Assembly (NCBI GenBank): GCA_002887195.1
Contig: PJAB01000511.1
Coordinates: 1-24,964 of the forward strand
Origin: Chrysochromulina parva
Taxonomy: Eukaryota; Haptophyta; Prymnesiales; Chrysochromulinaceae
Direction: 5' to 3'
Length of the DNA stretch: 24,964 nt
The notes under the pieces are model-generated. The model did not search any database. It was not told the origin of the DNA and saw nothing but the letters and a program-made list of their open reading frames with translations. Of the stretch, positions 1 through 9,008 are shown one piece after another. The number at the start of each line of letters is the position of its first letter. Within the stretch, counting starts at the first letter, position 1. A program made the translations under genes and the position numbers.

Positions 1-390
1 CCCCCCCCGCCACCGCCCCCCTCGCCCCCGCCCCCGTCACCACCGCCCCCCTCACCACCGCCGCCCGCGCCACCAGCACCACCGTTTCATCCACCGCCGC
101 CGCCGCCGAGTCCACAACCTCCCGAACCATCGCCGCCGCCCCCATCGCCGCCACCCTCACCGCCGCCGTCCCCGCCGCCGCCGTCCCCGCCGCCCACGCC
201 ACCGCCCTCACCACCGCCCTCGCCTCCCCCGTTCCCACCATCTCCGCCGTCGCCACCTTCATGGCCTCCGTCCCCGAGCCCTCCGCCCCCATCACCTCCG
301 CCTACCCCGCCATCACCACCAGCTCCTCCGTACTCGCCGCCGCCGCCGCCCAGCCCCCATCCACGCGCCCCGCCGCCGCCGCCGCCGTCG
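1..390 (+). repeat. Ser/Pro-rich (extensin/pherophorin-like) coding tract
   Basis: Codons are almost entirely Pro with interspersed Ser, in patterns such as PPPSPPPP, the type found in hydroxyproline-rich cell-wall or extracellular-matrix proteins of algae. Its position before a beta-type domain and a membrane segment places it outside the cell. It runs off the left edge, so its full length and any signal peptide are not visible. Confidence 0.8.
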
Positions 391-3300
391 TCGACCGAGG
401 TCACCATTTCCTTCCAGGCGGCGGGCACCCCGTCAGACTTCAATTCCACTGAGCGTGAAGCACTCCTGCAGGCTGCCGCGCGTGCGATCGGCTTCACGAA
501 CCGCGCGCCCCCTGGCTCCACGATCACGATCACCGCGGGGAACATCTCCCCTGGAGCGACAGGAGGAGCGTCGCCGCGGAGCGTCTCCACCGCCGGGAGC
601 GGCTCAGTGGTCAACGCGGTCACCATCCAGTTCGCCTTCCCGACGGACGCATCGACAGCCGCAACTGTCCAGAGCACGGCCGTGAGCTTCACGACCCCGG
701 TAGCGCTGCAGTCGGCGATCATGGCCGAACTCACGTCGCCCTCGGATGGCAGTGCACCTGCTTCACTGGCTATCGAGAGCACGGGCGACACCGGCCTTGT
801 TGTGCTGAGCCCACCCTCGGTTACGGCGAAGTCGCTCTACGACCGATTGGTTCTCCTCAAGGAGTCTGTTGACCCGAGCGTAGCGCTTGCAGTCGTCTTC
901 ACCCTGTTTTTCCTTGCCGCCGGATCTCGTGCAGGATACTTGTATTATCGTCGGCGGCAGGAGATCTGGAAGATGAGGAAGGAATATCCGCTGCCACCAC
1001 ATGCCCAGCCCGGAGCTCGCACTGTGGAACTGAAGCTGCGAGGCGAGTTCAACGACTTCAAGAAGAGTGCGGTCGCCCAAAAGGAGCTGCTCGAGAAGCT
1101 CGCAAAGTGCACCGGCAAATACGATGCCCGAGGCAATTTTGTCGATGCCATCGATCCGAAGCGGCTGTCGATTGTCAATCTGAAGGCAGGATCCATCATC
1201 GTGAGCATTTGCATCGCCGAGGATGACGTGGGCGCCGAGGCGGCGCGCGAAAAGGCATCGGCCCAGAAGGTCGCCGCCGAGAAGGCGGCGCAGATCGCCG
1301 AATCGGCCGCGGCCGGGCGGCTGCAGCTCGGAGCTGCCACCAAGGTGAACGCGTTTGCCGGCAAGCTCAAGTCAAAGGCCGAGGCTGCGGCGATCGCCAA
1401 ATCTGCCAGATCCGCTGCTGCCGGGCAGCTGCAGCTCGGGGCATCGATCAAGGTCAAGGTATTTGGGGACAAGCTCAAGTCAAAGGCCGAGGCGGCTGCC
1501 GATAAGGCGGAGGCGGAGGCGCAGGCGGCTGCCGCTGCCGCCGCTGCAGCGCAGGCGCTCGCCTCTTCTAAGGCTAAGGTCGCGGCAGCCGTGAGGAAAG
1601 CGGAGGCGGCAGCGCTGCTGCGGGCAACCGAGGCCCAGGTGGCTGCCGAGAAGGCGGCGAGGGTCGCCAGATCCGCCGCTGCCGGACGGTTGCAGCTTGG
1701 AGCGTCAACCAAAGCAAAGACGTTTGGCAGCAAGCTCAAGTCACAGGCCGACGAGACTGCAGCGACCGCCAAATCCGCTGCTGCTGGGCGGCTGGAACTC
1801 GGGGCATCTACCAAGGTCAACTGGTTCGGCAGCAAGCTGAAGACAAGGGCCGAAGAGGAGGCCGCGCGGCGGGCAGAGGCCCAGGCGCCTGCCGACATCG
1901 CCTCTATCGCCGCCTCCATTGCTGCCACGGCGGTCGAGGTGGCGGTTGAGGCGGTGGTCGAGGCGGCGGCTAAGGCGGCGGCCGCTGCGGACGAGATGGC
2001 TGCCAAGGCGGAGGCCGAAGCGGAGGCCGAGGCAGCCAATGCGGCGGCCCAGGCGGTCGAGGCGGAGGCCAAGGAAGCCGAGGCCGCGGCAGCCCTCGAG
2101 GCAGCCAACCGTGCCGAGGCGGCGGCCAAGGCAGCGGCAGAAAAGGCTGCTATTTGGAAGGCCAAGGCTGACAAGGCCGCCGCCGACAAGGCCGCCGCCG
2201 ACAAAGCCACCGCCGAGAGGGCTGCTTCCGCACGGCTGAAGCTCGGGGCATCCACCAAAGTCAAGTCGTTCGGCAGCAGGCTCAAGTCTAAGGGGCTCAG
2301 TCCGTATACTCCGCTGAGTGCTCACGAGTTCGAGAACAAGCTGCTCGCCATGACGCCAGCGATGATGGGCTACGCAATTGGCCATCGCGTGCTCTCGCTG
2401 AAGGATACGACTCTTCGTAACCCTGATGGCTCACCGTCGACGCCCGAGGACCGAGTGCTGGAGGCCATTGTGGTCGCCATCTATGCGATCTCCAGGCTTG
2501 CCGTCCGCTGGGCCCGTCATATGTCCAAGTTCTCGAAGGACTGCCTCATCTTCTACTGGATCTGGGCACGCACGTGCTCGCTCGCCAAGGCCAAGGCGGG
2601 CACGCCGCCAGGTCCTGGCTTCGAGCGGTCCACGTGGGAGCGAGCTTGGGTGCGTGCAAAGAGCAAGATCGCTCCGAAGCGGACCAAAGAGGAGAAGGAG
2701 GAGCGAGAGGCGCACGAGCAGCGCGAACGCCAGCTCGACGTGCAATCTCTGTTCAAGTCACGAGGCAAGACCTGGCTTGACCAGAAGACAGTCCTCAAGC
2801 AGCAGCGGATCGACATGACGCGTGATCTGCAGAAGAAGGCAGGCATCATGGGCACACAAGCGCTCAACATCAAGCTTAGCAGGGAGGGCAAGCTTGCCAA
2901 ACTCCTCAAGGGCAGGCTTGCACTCGAGGCGACGCTTGCCACAGCAGCCGAAGACGTCGCGCGCGCCCTCGACAACTTCGAGGACCTTGCCAAGGGGACG
3001 CTGTCCCAGCGCATGGGTTATTTTCAGGACGGGCGCTGGGTGGCGATGGGTGACGTGCTGCGCAAGGCCATTGAAGCAACGAGACCGCTCGCGGTCGACG
3101 CCTATCTTGCATTCGAGAGCATTGGCAAGGAAGAGAAGCAGCTCGGGCTCGATAGCACGAACGACGAGAGGCGACGCAAAGACGAGGAAAGGCACCTCAA
3201 GGAGCGCGAGGCACTGGACAGGGCCGTTGAACAGGTGAAGCAGCTTGGGCTTGAGGCCACGACCGCGGAGAAGCGCCTCAAGGAAGCAGAGAGGAGGCTT

Positions 3301-6300
3301 GCACTCGAGGCGAGGCTTGCCACAGCAGCCGAGGACTTTGCGCGTGCCCTCGAAAACTTCGAGAATCTTGCCAAGGGGACGCTCTTCCAGCGCATGGGTT
3401 ATTTGCAGGACGGGCGCTGGGTGGCGATGGGTGACGTGCTGCGCAAGGCCATCGAGGCAACGAGACCGCTCGCGGTCGACGCCTTGAGCATTGGCAAGGA
3501 AGAGAAGCAGCTCGGGCTTGATAGCACAATTGACGAGAGGCGACGCAAAGTCGAGGAGAGGTACCTCAAGGACCGGGAGGCACTGGACAGGGCCGTTGAG
3601 CAGGTGAAGCAGCTTGGGCTTGAGGCCACGACCGCGGAGAAGCGCCTCAACGAAGCAGAGAGGATCCTCAATGAGGAGGTGCGTGCTGGAAAGCTCGCGA
3701 ACGCAAAGAGGCTGCTTGCTTGGGAGGCGAAGCGGCTGGAGATGGACAAGCCGCCACCGCCGCCGATCTTGTCCGAGGAGGAGAGGATCCTTGTAGGCAA
3801 TCTGCGTTTTGAGCGCAATCGCGATCCAGCGCGGCTCGCGTCTCTTGACTGGTCGTTCGGCCCCGACGGTAAGGTGTCTGTGGACCTTAAACCGACGGGC
3901 ACGTACGAGGAGGTTGAGGCCGCGGTTGTCGTGCAGGCAGCGATTCGCGGCAAGAAAGGCAAGAAGGAGAAGAAGGAGAAGAAAGCTAAGAAGGAAAAGG
4001 AAGTGCAGGCGAAGAAAGAAGATAGTGCGGCGGTCACGGTGCAGGCGGCTATGCGCGGCAAGAAAGGGAAAAAGGCGGCGCAGGAGCGGGTCGAGGAAAT
4101 CAAGCAACAGGAGGAAAAAATGGAAGAAGAGGCAGCCACAGTCGTACAGACGGCCGCCCGCGGCCAAAAAGCCAAGAAGGAGAAGAAGGAGAAGAAGGAG
4201 AAGAAAGCCAAGGTCGAGGCGGCCGTGAAGATTGTGCAGCCACACGTTCGCGCTTTCATCGAGCGGCTTCATGCCAAGTGGACCCCCGCCGTCCTCGTGA
4301 TGCAATCCGCGCTGCGCATGCGCCGGGCGATACGCGAGCGGAAGACACGCCAGCGGCAACGTGATGCGGTGTTGGCCGTGCAGATGCGCATCCGCATGCG
4401 GCTCGCAGTCTTGCAACGGAAGGCACGGATTCGAGCCAAGGAGCTGCTCGAAGCGGAGAAGAGGCTGCCTCGCGCTGAACAAGAGGCCCGCGCCGAAGCG
4501 GCCACCAAGGTCCAGGCGAAGGTGCGTGCGGTCCAAGCCAAAGCAGAGGTGGCCGAAATGAGGGAGAAGGGAGCCGTGGCGGAGGCGGAGTTAGCTTTCC
4601 CCGACGAGATCGCAAACGGGCCGCTGGCGCTGGTGGTAGCGACGACAGAGGATGAGGCGGCCGAGAAGGCAGCGACGGAGGCGGAGGCATTGCCCGAATC
4701 GGCGACGAACGGAGCCAAGGGGAAGAAAGGCAAGGCAAAGAAAGAGGCCAAGGGGAAGAAGAAGGGGAAGGGTGGTGAGGAGAAGGAGGCTGTTGTGAAG
4801 ACGGCCGCCGAGGAGGCCGAACTGGCAGAGAAGGCGTCCAAGTTTAAGGAGGCGAAGGAGAAGATGGAGGAGAGGGTGAAGGTGGTCGAGAAAAAGATCC
4901 AGGACAAGAAGGACAACTTTGCCGCCACGATGGTGCAAATACGCTTCAGAATGAAGCTTGCACTCTTGAGGCGGAGGGCGCTGGCTCGGGCCAAACAGGA
5001 TGCGCTTGAGTTCCAGGCAGCTGCACTGGTTCAGTCAAATGTGCGAATGGAGCAGGCGAAGAAGGAGCGTGCGCGTCTGAAGGCGCTTCTGCCGCTCACG
5101 AAGGCGGCGATACGGCTGCAAGCGCGGGCACGCACCCACTTGGTACTGTGGACCATTCAAAGGGCAAAGGAGGCGGCCGCCGCGACCAAGATTCAGACAC
5201 GGGTGCGCATGCGGCAGGCACAGGCTGCAGTCAAAGCGAAGCGGCTGGAAGCGGAGCGTCTGGCAGCCGCAAAGGCGGAGGCAGAGCGGCTAGAAGCTGC
5301 CGCAAAGGCGGAGGCAGAGCGGCTAGAAGCAGCCGCGAAGGCGGAGGCAGAGCGGCTAGAAGCAGCCGCGAAGGCGGAGGCAGAGCGGCTAGCAGCTGCG
5401 AAAGCGGAGGCCGAAAGGCTGGCTGAGTTTGAGCGCGTGGCTGCCGAAAAGGCGGAGGCAGAACGGTTGGCAGCTGAAGAAAAGATGCGCCATGATGCCG
5501 CCGCCACGCGGTTGCAGTGTCGCACGCGACAGCGGAGTGCGCAAAGGGAGCTCGTGCACCTCAGGGTGGAGGCCGTGGCGGCTAGGGTGGTGCTCGAGGC
5601 TCAATCGGCAACGAGAGTGCAGGCGCACGTGCGCGCTTATCAGGACAACAAGATAACAGCCATGCTCAAGTATGAGCGCGATTGCCCTCCCAAGGAGAAG
5701 AAGCGCCGCGCTAAGGCTGCCACGGCAGTTGCAGCCGCTCGACGCGCGATGAAGGCCAGGGCCATGATCAAGGCGATGAAGGCAGAATATGAAGAGATCA
5801 ATCGAGCGATGAAGGCGCTCCTGCGCGTTCGCAAGGCGAGGGCCCAAAAGCGTAAAATGCAAGAGGCTGCAGAACTTGCAGCCGTGCTTGGGATCAGCAA
5901 GTGGGCAGCTCTTTGGATGCTTAAGGACCAGGAACCCCCGCCACAGTCAAGGCCATCTAGCAAGCAGGAGAAGCGGTTGACTCGGCTCGCAAAGGGGCCG
6001 CTGGCGGAGGTGATGGCGGCTGCAGAGGAAGAGGCGGCGGAGAAGGCGGCGGCCGACAAGGCAGCGGCCGACAAGGCAGCGGTCGACAAGGCGGCGGCCA
6101 AGAAGGCGGCGGCCGAAAAGGCGACGGCTGAGAAGGAGGCGGCCAAAAAAGCTCTGGCCGAGAGGGCGGCGGCCGAGAAGGCGGTGGCTGAGAAGGCGGC
6201 GGCTGAGAAGGCGGCGGCCGATAGGGCAGCGGCCGAGAGTGCGGCGGCCGAGAAGGCGGCCGAGAAGGCGGCGGCGGCCGAGAAGGCGGCGGCGGCCGAG

Positions 6301-8553
6301 AAGGCGGCGGCGGCCGAGAAGGCGGCGGCGGCCGAGAAGGCGGCGGCGGCCGAGAGGGCGGCAGCTCAGAGGGCGGCAGCCGAGAAGGCGGAGTCTGAGA
6401 TCAGTAAGGCTACGCCGCCGCTCGTGGCGGCTGCGCCCCCAGCGGCAGCGCTGCCGAATGCTTCGCCGCCTATGGCTGCACCGGCACCGGCGCCGGCGCC
6501 GCCTGTGGCTGCACCGGCACCGGCACCGACACCGGCGCCAGTAGCGGCGCCGGCACCGGCACCGACGCCGGCGCCTTCTGCTTCGCCTTCTGCTGCGCCT
6601 TCTGCTGCGCCTTCTGCTGCGCCTTCTGCTGCGCCTTCTGCTGCGCCTTCTGCTGCGCCTTCTGCTTCCGCTCCCTCGCCGGCCGGAACCAAAGCACCTG
6701 ACGAGAAGCCGCCGAGAAGCCACCTTCTTCCCATGGCGCCTCCCGCGGCTCACGCGCCGGCCTCAATCCAGGCACTTGCCCTGGCCCCAGCGCCTTCCGT
6801 AGCACAACTTGTCCCTGCTGTTCGCCCCGCGCCCAGCAAGACGGTCGCCCAGGCCCCTGCAGAGGAGGAGGCCCTTGATGTGGAGCAGCTTCTGCAGGAG
6901 CTCGATGAGACGGCGGCCCAGCGTGAGGTGGAGCAGCAGGGGCGTGCGAGACGGGCGGCATCTCGGCGGGCGCAGCGCCGCTGGCGCTTCTTGCGCGCCA
7001 ACCTCAAACGGTTGGGCATCGAGCGCGAAGACACGAGCTCGCGCTTTGCGCGGATCACGCGGGAGCGCCTGGCCATGCTGCAGCGCTTCCGCGCCGAGAA
7101 CCCCGATTACCCGTTCGGGCCCATGCCGGAGCCATTGCTTTCGCGGCAGGGCCCACGCAGCTCGTCGCCGAGGCGCCTTGCGGCCGCGGACAAGGTGGAG
7201 CCCAGGCCCAGCACTGTGCTCGGCGGCGGCCGTTCGGACGCGCGAGTCGCCGTGCGTGCGAAGCCGACGCTCGTCGAGCCGCCGGACGCGTTCGACACCG
7301 CCCCCACGCTCCGCTCCTCGGTGAGCGCCATCCAGCTGCCGCCGCTCGACAAGGCTGACCAGTACGGCGTGGCGGCTGGCAAGAGGTCCCAGCTGCGCCA
7401 GCGGACGACCCCCCGCGGGCAGGCCTCGCTCGCGTGGACCTCAGCGTCTGAGGCGGCACCCGGCGCCGCTGACAGCGCTGGCAGCACCCCAGACTCGATC
7501 ATCGATGCAGGTAGCCAGCCAAGCAGCGCGAGGGCGGCAGCCCTGCGGGCCGCGAGGGGCGCCGCGCCGCGCGAGCCGCCGCTTGGAAACGGTTTGCCGC
7601 CGCAGCGCTTGCGACCGTCACCATCCGCACCGCATCTGCAGCCCTCGTTACAGAGGCTGCCCGATGAGCCGACGTGTCGCAGTGCATGGGGCTCTTCCGA
7701 CAGCTCTGTCCCGATCCCTCGGCGCACTCTGGTTGGTCGAGGCCGCCCCCATCTTGATCTGGCCAATCGGGGTCGGCAGAGCCGCTTCGAGACGCTTCCT
7801 CCTGAGAACTTGGTGCCGCCGCCTCGTGTTCGCAACCGCGAGCGGTGGGCCATGGAACTCGATCCCTTTCGGCCACTTCACGATCCCTTCGAGTCCGAGC
7901 CGCCGCCCCCCGTGGCACCGATGCTGCGACCGAGCTCAACTGTCGTCGATCTGCGCCAGAGCCATCGCGCCGCCCTCGACGACCTGCAGCGAGCCCTGCG
8001 CCCAAGCACGTCTGAGGTCGCTCTCCAAGTTCGGCCTCGCGAGCAGCCCGCGTGGGACTCGAGCAGTGCAGTGCCGCTCGCATCGATTGTGGAGCCGCCG
8101 TGGTTGCTGGCCGATGCTCCTACGACCACCCCCGACCCGTACGAGATCGTGCCAAGGCCGGTCAGGGCCGAGGCCAGCCCTCGGCGAGGGGACGAAAGCG
8201 GGCGTGGGAGACCCGCGCCGTACGTGCCCGTACCGACGCCGTTCAGGTCTGACGTCTCCCCCCGTCGGCCCGACGCCACCCCTTCGCCGTACGTGCCCTT
8301 GCCGCGTAGCAGCAGCGTGGGCGACACACGCCCCACAACCACCACCGCCTTTGGGCTCATGCCTTTCTTGAGCTCGACGGAGCTTGAGCAACCAAGCACG
8401 ACCGAGCACGACTATGGCGCGACTTTAGCGCAACGGCGCAAGTCGTCGACCCGCTCAAGCGACAAGCCTGCCGACGCTAAGGACGACTTGGCTAAAGGCA
8501 ACGCGAAGGGCAAGACCGACAAGAAGGGCCTTCGCTACTACGTTGGTCTTTGA
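1..8553 (+). CDS. Giant single-pass membrane protein, Pro-rich ectodomain and IQ-motif cytoplasmic tail (5' partial)
   Basis: Frame 1 is open from the first base to TGA at 8551-8553, giving 2850 residues with the start upstream of the window. Order seen (residue = codon number from base 1): Ser/Pro-rich tract 1-130; a Thr/Ser-rich beta-type domain about 131-275; a membrane segment about 294-316 followed by Arg-rich residues; a membrane-proximal domain about 340-410; an Ala/Lys/Glu-rich region with five copies of a motif like [20 protein letters not shown]; a duplicated 122-127 residue unit; a long series of IQ-like motifs; Ala-Glu-Lys and Ala-Pro repeats; and a low-complexity Arg/Pro/Ser tail. 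IQ motifs usually bind calmodulin or myosin-type light chains, so a calcium-responsive scaffold linking cell surface and cytoskeleton is a reasonable inference. I recognise no named family and see no catalytic domain. No intron is needed in 8.5 kb, unlike the neighbouring genes. Coding status is secure; function is not. Confidence 0.88.
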   Translation, partial: PPPPPPPSPPPPSPPPPSPPPPAPPAPPFHPPPPPPSPQPPEPSPPPPSPPPSPPPSPPPPSPPPTPPPSPPPSPPPFPPSPPSPPSWPPSPSPPPPSPPPTPPSPPAPPYSPPPPPSPHPRAPPPPPPSSTEVTISFQAAGTPSDFNSTEREALLQAAARAIGFTNRAPPGSTITITAGNISPGATGGASPRSVSTAGSGSVVNAVTIQFAFPTDASTAATVQSTAVSFTTPVALQSAIMAELTSPSDGSAPASLAIESTGDTGLVVLSPPSVTAKSLYDRLVLLKESVDPSVALAVVFTLFFLAAGSRAGYLYYRRRQEIWKMRKEYPLPPHAQPGARTVELKLRGEFNDFKKSAVAQKELLEKLAKCTGKYDARGNFVDAIDPKRLSIVNLKAGSIIVSICIAEDDVGAEAAREKASAQKVAAEKAAQIAESAAAGRLQLGAATKVNAFAGKLKSKAEAAAIAKSARSAAAGQLQLGASIKVKVFGDKLKSKAEAAADKAEAEAQAAAAAAAAAQALASSKAKVAAAVRKAEAAALLRATEAQVAAEKAARVARSAAAGRLQLGASTKAKTFGSKLKSQADETAATAKSAAAGRLELGASTKVNWFGSKLKTRAEEEAARRAEAQAPADIASIAASIAATAVEVAVEAVVEAAAKAAAAADEMAAKAEAEAEAEAANAAAQAVEAEAKEAEAAAALEAANRAEAAAKAAAEKAAIWKAKADKAAADKAAADKATAERAASARLKLGASTKVKSFGSRLKSKGLSPYTPLSAHEFENKLLAMTPAMMGYAIGHRVLSLKDTTLRNPDGSPSTPEDRVLEAIVVAIYAISRLAVRWARHMSKFSKDCLIFYWIWARTCSLAKAKAGTPPGPGFERSTWERAWVRAKSKIAPKRTKEEKEEREAHEQRERQLDVQSLFKSRGKTWLDQKTVLKQQRIDMTRDLQKKAGIMGTQALNIKLSREGKLAKLLKGRLALEATLATAAEDVARALDNFEDLAKGTLSQRMGYFQDGRWVAMGDVLRKAIEATRPLAVDAYLAFESIGKEEKQLGLDSTNDERRRKDEERHLKEREALDRAVEQVKQLGLEATTAEKRLKEAERRLALEARLATAAEDFARALENFENLAKGTLFQRMGYLQDGRWVAMGDVLRKAIEATRPLAVDALSIGKEEKQLGLDSTIDERRRKVEERYLKDREALDRAVEQVKQLGLEATTAEKRLNEAERILNEEVRAGKLANAKRLLAWEAKRLEMDKPPPPPILSEEERILVGNLRFERNRDPARLASLDWSFGPDGKVSVDLKPTGTYEEVEAAVVVQAAIRGKKGKKEKKEKKAKKEKEVQAKKEDSAAVTVQAAMRGKKGKKAAQERVEEIKQQEEKMEEEAATVVQTAARGQKAKKEKKEKKEKKAKVEAAVKIVQPHVRAFIERLHAKWTPAVLVMQSALRMRRAIRERKTRQRQRDAVLAVQMRIRMRLAVLQRKARIRAKELLEAEKRLPRAEQEARAEAATKVQAKVRAVQAKAEVAEMREKGAVAEAELAFPDEIANGPLALVVATTEDEAAEKAATEAEALPESATNGAKGKKGKAKKEAKGKKKGKGGEEKEAVVKTAAEEAELAEKASKFKEAKEKMEERVKVVEKKIQDKKDNFAATMVQIRFRMKLALLRRRALARAKQDALEFQAAALVQSNVRMEQAKKERARLKALLPLTKAAIRLQARARTHLVLWTIQRAKEAAAATKIQTRVRMRQAQAAVKAKRLEAERLAAAKAEAERLEAAAKAEAERLEAAAKAEAERLEAAAKAEAERLAAAKAEAERLAEFERVAAEKAEAERLAAEEKMRHDAAATRLQCRTRQRSAQRELVHLRVEAVAARVVLEAQSATRVQAHVRAYQDNKITAMLKYERDCPPKEKKRRAKAATAVAAARRAMKARAMIKAMKAEYEEINRAMKALLRVRKARAQKRKMQEAAELAAVLGISKWAALWMLKDQEPPPQSRPSSKQEKRLTRLAKGPLAEVMAAAEEEAAEKAAADKAAADKAAVDKAAAKKAAAEKATAEKEAAKKALAERAAAEKAVAEKAAAEKAAADRAAAESAAAEKAAEKAAAAEKAAAAEKAAAAEKAAAAEKAAAAERAAAQRAAAEKAESEISKATPPLVAAAPPAAALPNASPPMAAPAPAPAPPVAAPAPAPTPAPVAAPAPAPTPAPSASPSAAPSAAPSAAPSAAPSAAPSAAPSASAPSPAGTKAPDEKPPRSHLLPMAPPAAHAPASIQALALAPAPSVAQLVPAVRPAPSKTVAQAPAEEEALDVEQLLQELDETAAQREVEQQGRARRAASRRAQRRWRFLRANLKRLGIEREDTSSRFARITRERLAMLQRFRAENPDYPFGPMPEPLLSRQGPRSSSPRRLAAADKVEPRPSTVLGGGRSDARVAVRAKPTLVEPPDAFDTAPTLRSSVSAIQLPPLDKADQYGVAAGKRSQLRQRTTPRGQASLAWTSASEAAPGAADSAGSTPDSIIDAGSQPSSARAAALRAARGAAPREPPLGNGLPPQRLRPSPSAPHLQPSLQRLPDEPTCRSAWGSSDSSVPIPRRTLVGRGRPHLDLANRGRQSRFETLPPENLVPPPRVRNRERWAMELDPFRPLHDPFESEPPPPVAPMLRPSSTVVDLRQSHRAALDDLQRALRPSTSEVALQVRPREQPAWDSSSAVPLASIVEPPWLLADAPTTTPDPYEIVPRPVRAEASPRRGDESGRGRPAPYVPVPTPFRSDVSPRRPDATPSPYVPLPRSSSVGDTRPTTTTAFGLMPFLSSTELEQPSTTEHDYGATLAQRRKSSTRSSDKPADAKDDLAKGNAKGKTDKKGLRYYVGL
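880..948 (+). other. Predicted transmembrane segment of the giant protein
   Basis: These codons read [15 protein letters not shown] and then SRAGYLYY, and are followed by RRR. A hydrophobic core of about 15-20 residues ending in Arg fits a stop-transfer helix with the N-terminus outside. It is the only clear membrane span in the visible protein. A second weakly hydrophobic stretch near 2461-2580 is interrupted by Arg and His and is less convincing. Confidence 0.7.
2917..3663 (+). repeat. Tandem coding duplication, two units of 381 and 366 bp
   Basis: Unit 1 spans 2917-3297 and unit 2 spans 3298-3663. They encode 127 and 122 residues that are nearly identical; unit 1 has five extra residues (YLAFE). 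Each begins LALEAxLATAAED, contains [18 protein letters not shown] and ends in a charged heptad-like helix with [16 protein letters not shown]. The DNA is also close to identical, so the duplication is recent or has been homogenised. The fold is probably helical; I do not recognise the [10 protein letters not shown] element. Confidence 0.9.
3919..5650 (+). other. Region of about 12-14 IQ-like (calmodulin-binding) motifs
   Basis: Repeated motifs of the type AAxxVQxxxRxxxAxxxR are spaced through these codons, for example [79 protein letters not shown] and [11 protein letters not shown]. They match the IQ consensus [IVL]QxxxR(G)xxxR with variable completeness and are separated by Lys/Glu-rich helices. 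Known IQ arrays bind calmodulin or related EF-hand proteins as lever arms or scaffolds. Several copies lack the Gly or the last Arg, so the number that bind is uncertain. Confidence 0.75.
5275..5403 (+). repeat. 33-bp coding repeat, four units
   Basis: Units at 5275-5307, 5308-5340, 5341-5373 and a shortened 5374-5403 encode [15 protein letters not shown] 11-residue helices. The period of 11 residues is typical of charged single alpha-helices. Confidence 0.9.
6044..6378 (+). repeat. Ala-Glu-Lys coding minisatellite
   Basis: A run of 12-15 bp units, variants of GCGGCGGCCGAGAAG, encodes AAAEK/AADK repeats of 4-5 residues. The stretch 6250-6360 is almost pure 15-bp units. It probably forms an extended charged helix and is a likely site of length variation. 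Confidence 0.9.
6574..6669 (+). repeat. 12-bp coding repeat, eight units
   Basis: Eight 12-bp units of the form CCTTCTGCTGCG encode PSAA repeats (first and last are PSAS). They follow an Ala/Pro tract at about 6470-6570. This is a probable flexible spacer before the C-terminal tail. Confidence 0.92.
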
Positions 8554-9008
8554 GATGCAGCGATCCGGCAGCATCCGAGCAGCGGATGCGGCGTGTACAG
8601 CGCGGGTTCGTGGTCGCGATGCGCGAACGCTCACACAAGAGACAAGACGCGTAACAATGGAACTTCGCGACAGAGTAGCCTTGCATATAGTAGTCGGTGT
8701 CCCATACGAACACGCGCACTTCAGAGTCGTTGAAAGAAAATACATTATAGATAAAGTCACGAAGACGAACGACCACATCGAACCACAGTTTTCGGAACCG
8801 AGCGTGTCCGCGCGTGTCGGGCTCGGCTGCACGAACACACGGTGTCGGTGACCGGACCGACGCGGGCTCTCAGTCTCTCTGCACACGGGTCGGCCCCGGA
8901 CAACGCGAAGATGTGGTGCGGTAACACCGGGGAGGAGACCACTTATGAATCGGGCAGCAGACTCTCTTCCACGCTATTCATCTGTTGAAGTGTTGGCCGG
9001 TCGGCTAC
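8554..9008. other. Convergent intergenic region
   Basis: This is the space between the TGA of the giant membrane-protein gene and the TGA of the minus-strand NMNAT-fusion gene, so it should hold both 3' ends. It has no conserved reading frame. A locally AT-rich patch lies around 8735-8760. No AATAAA signal is obvious, which is not unusual in GC-rich algae. Nothing else was recognised. Confidence 0.6.

Noticed and set aside
87..791. Gly-rich minus-strand frame
   Set aside because: It is the complement of the Pro-rich tract; the plus frame continues into a plausible folded domain and membrane helix, whereas this one does not.
945..4536. Long antisense open frames (945-2285 and 2758-4536, minus strand)
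   Set aside because: They mirror the Ala/Lys/Glu codons of the plus-strand giant protein and translate to Ala/Ser- or Leu-rich low complexity; GC-rich third positions keep the antisense frames open.
5947..6753. Arg-rich minus-strand frame of 268 codons
   Set aside because: It is the complement of the Ala-Glu-Lys and Ala-Pro minisatellites in another frame, with no independent signature.
607..8553. Start of the giant protein at 607
   Set aside because: The codon at 607 is GTG and the same frame is open without a stop back to base 1, so the real start is outside the window.
8554..9008. Small open frames and a possible RNA gene between the convergent genes
   Set aside because: The frames have no recognisable content, and no cloverleaf or other RNA signature was found by eye.
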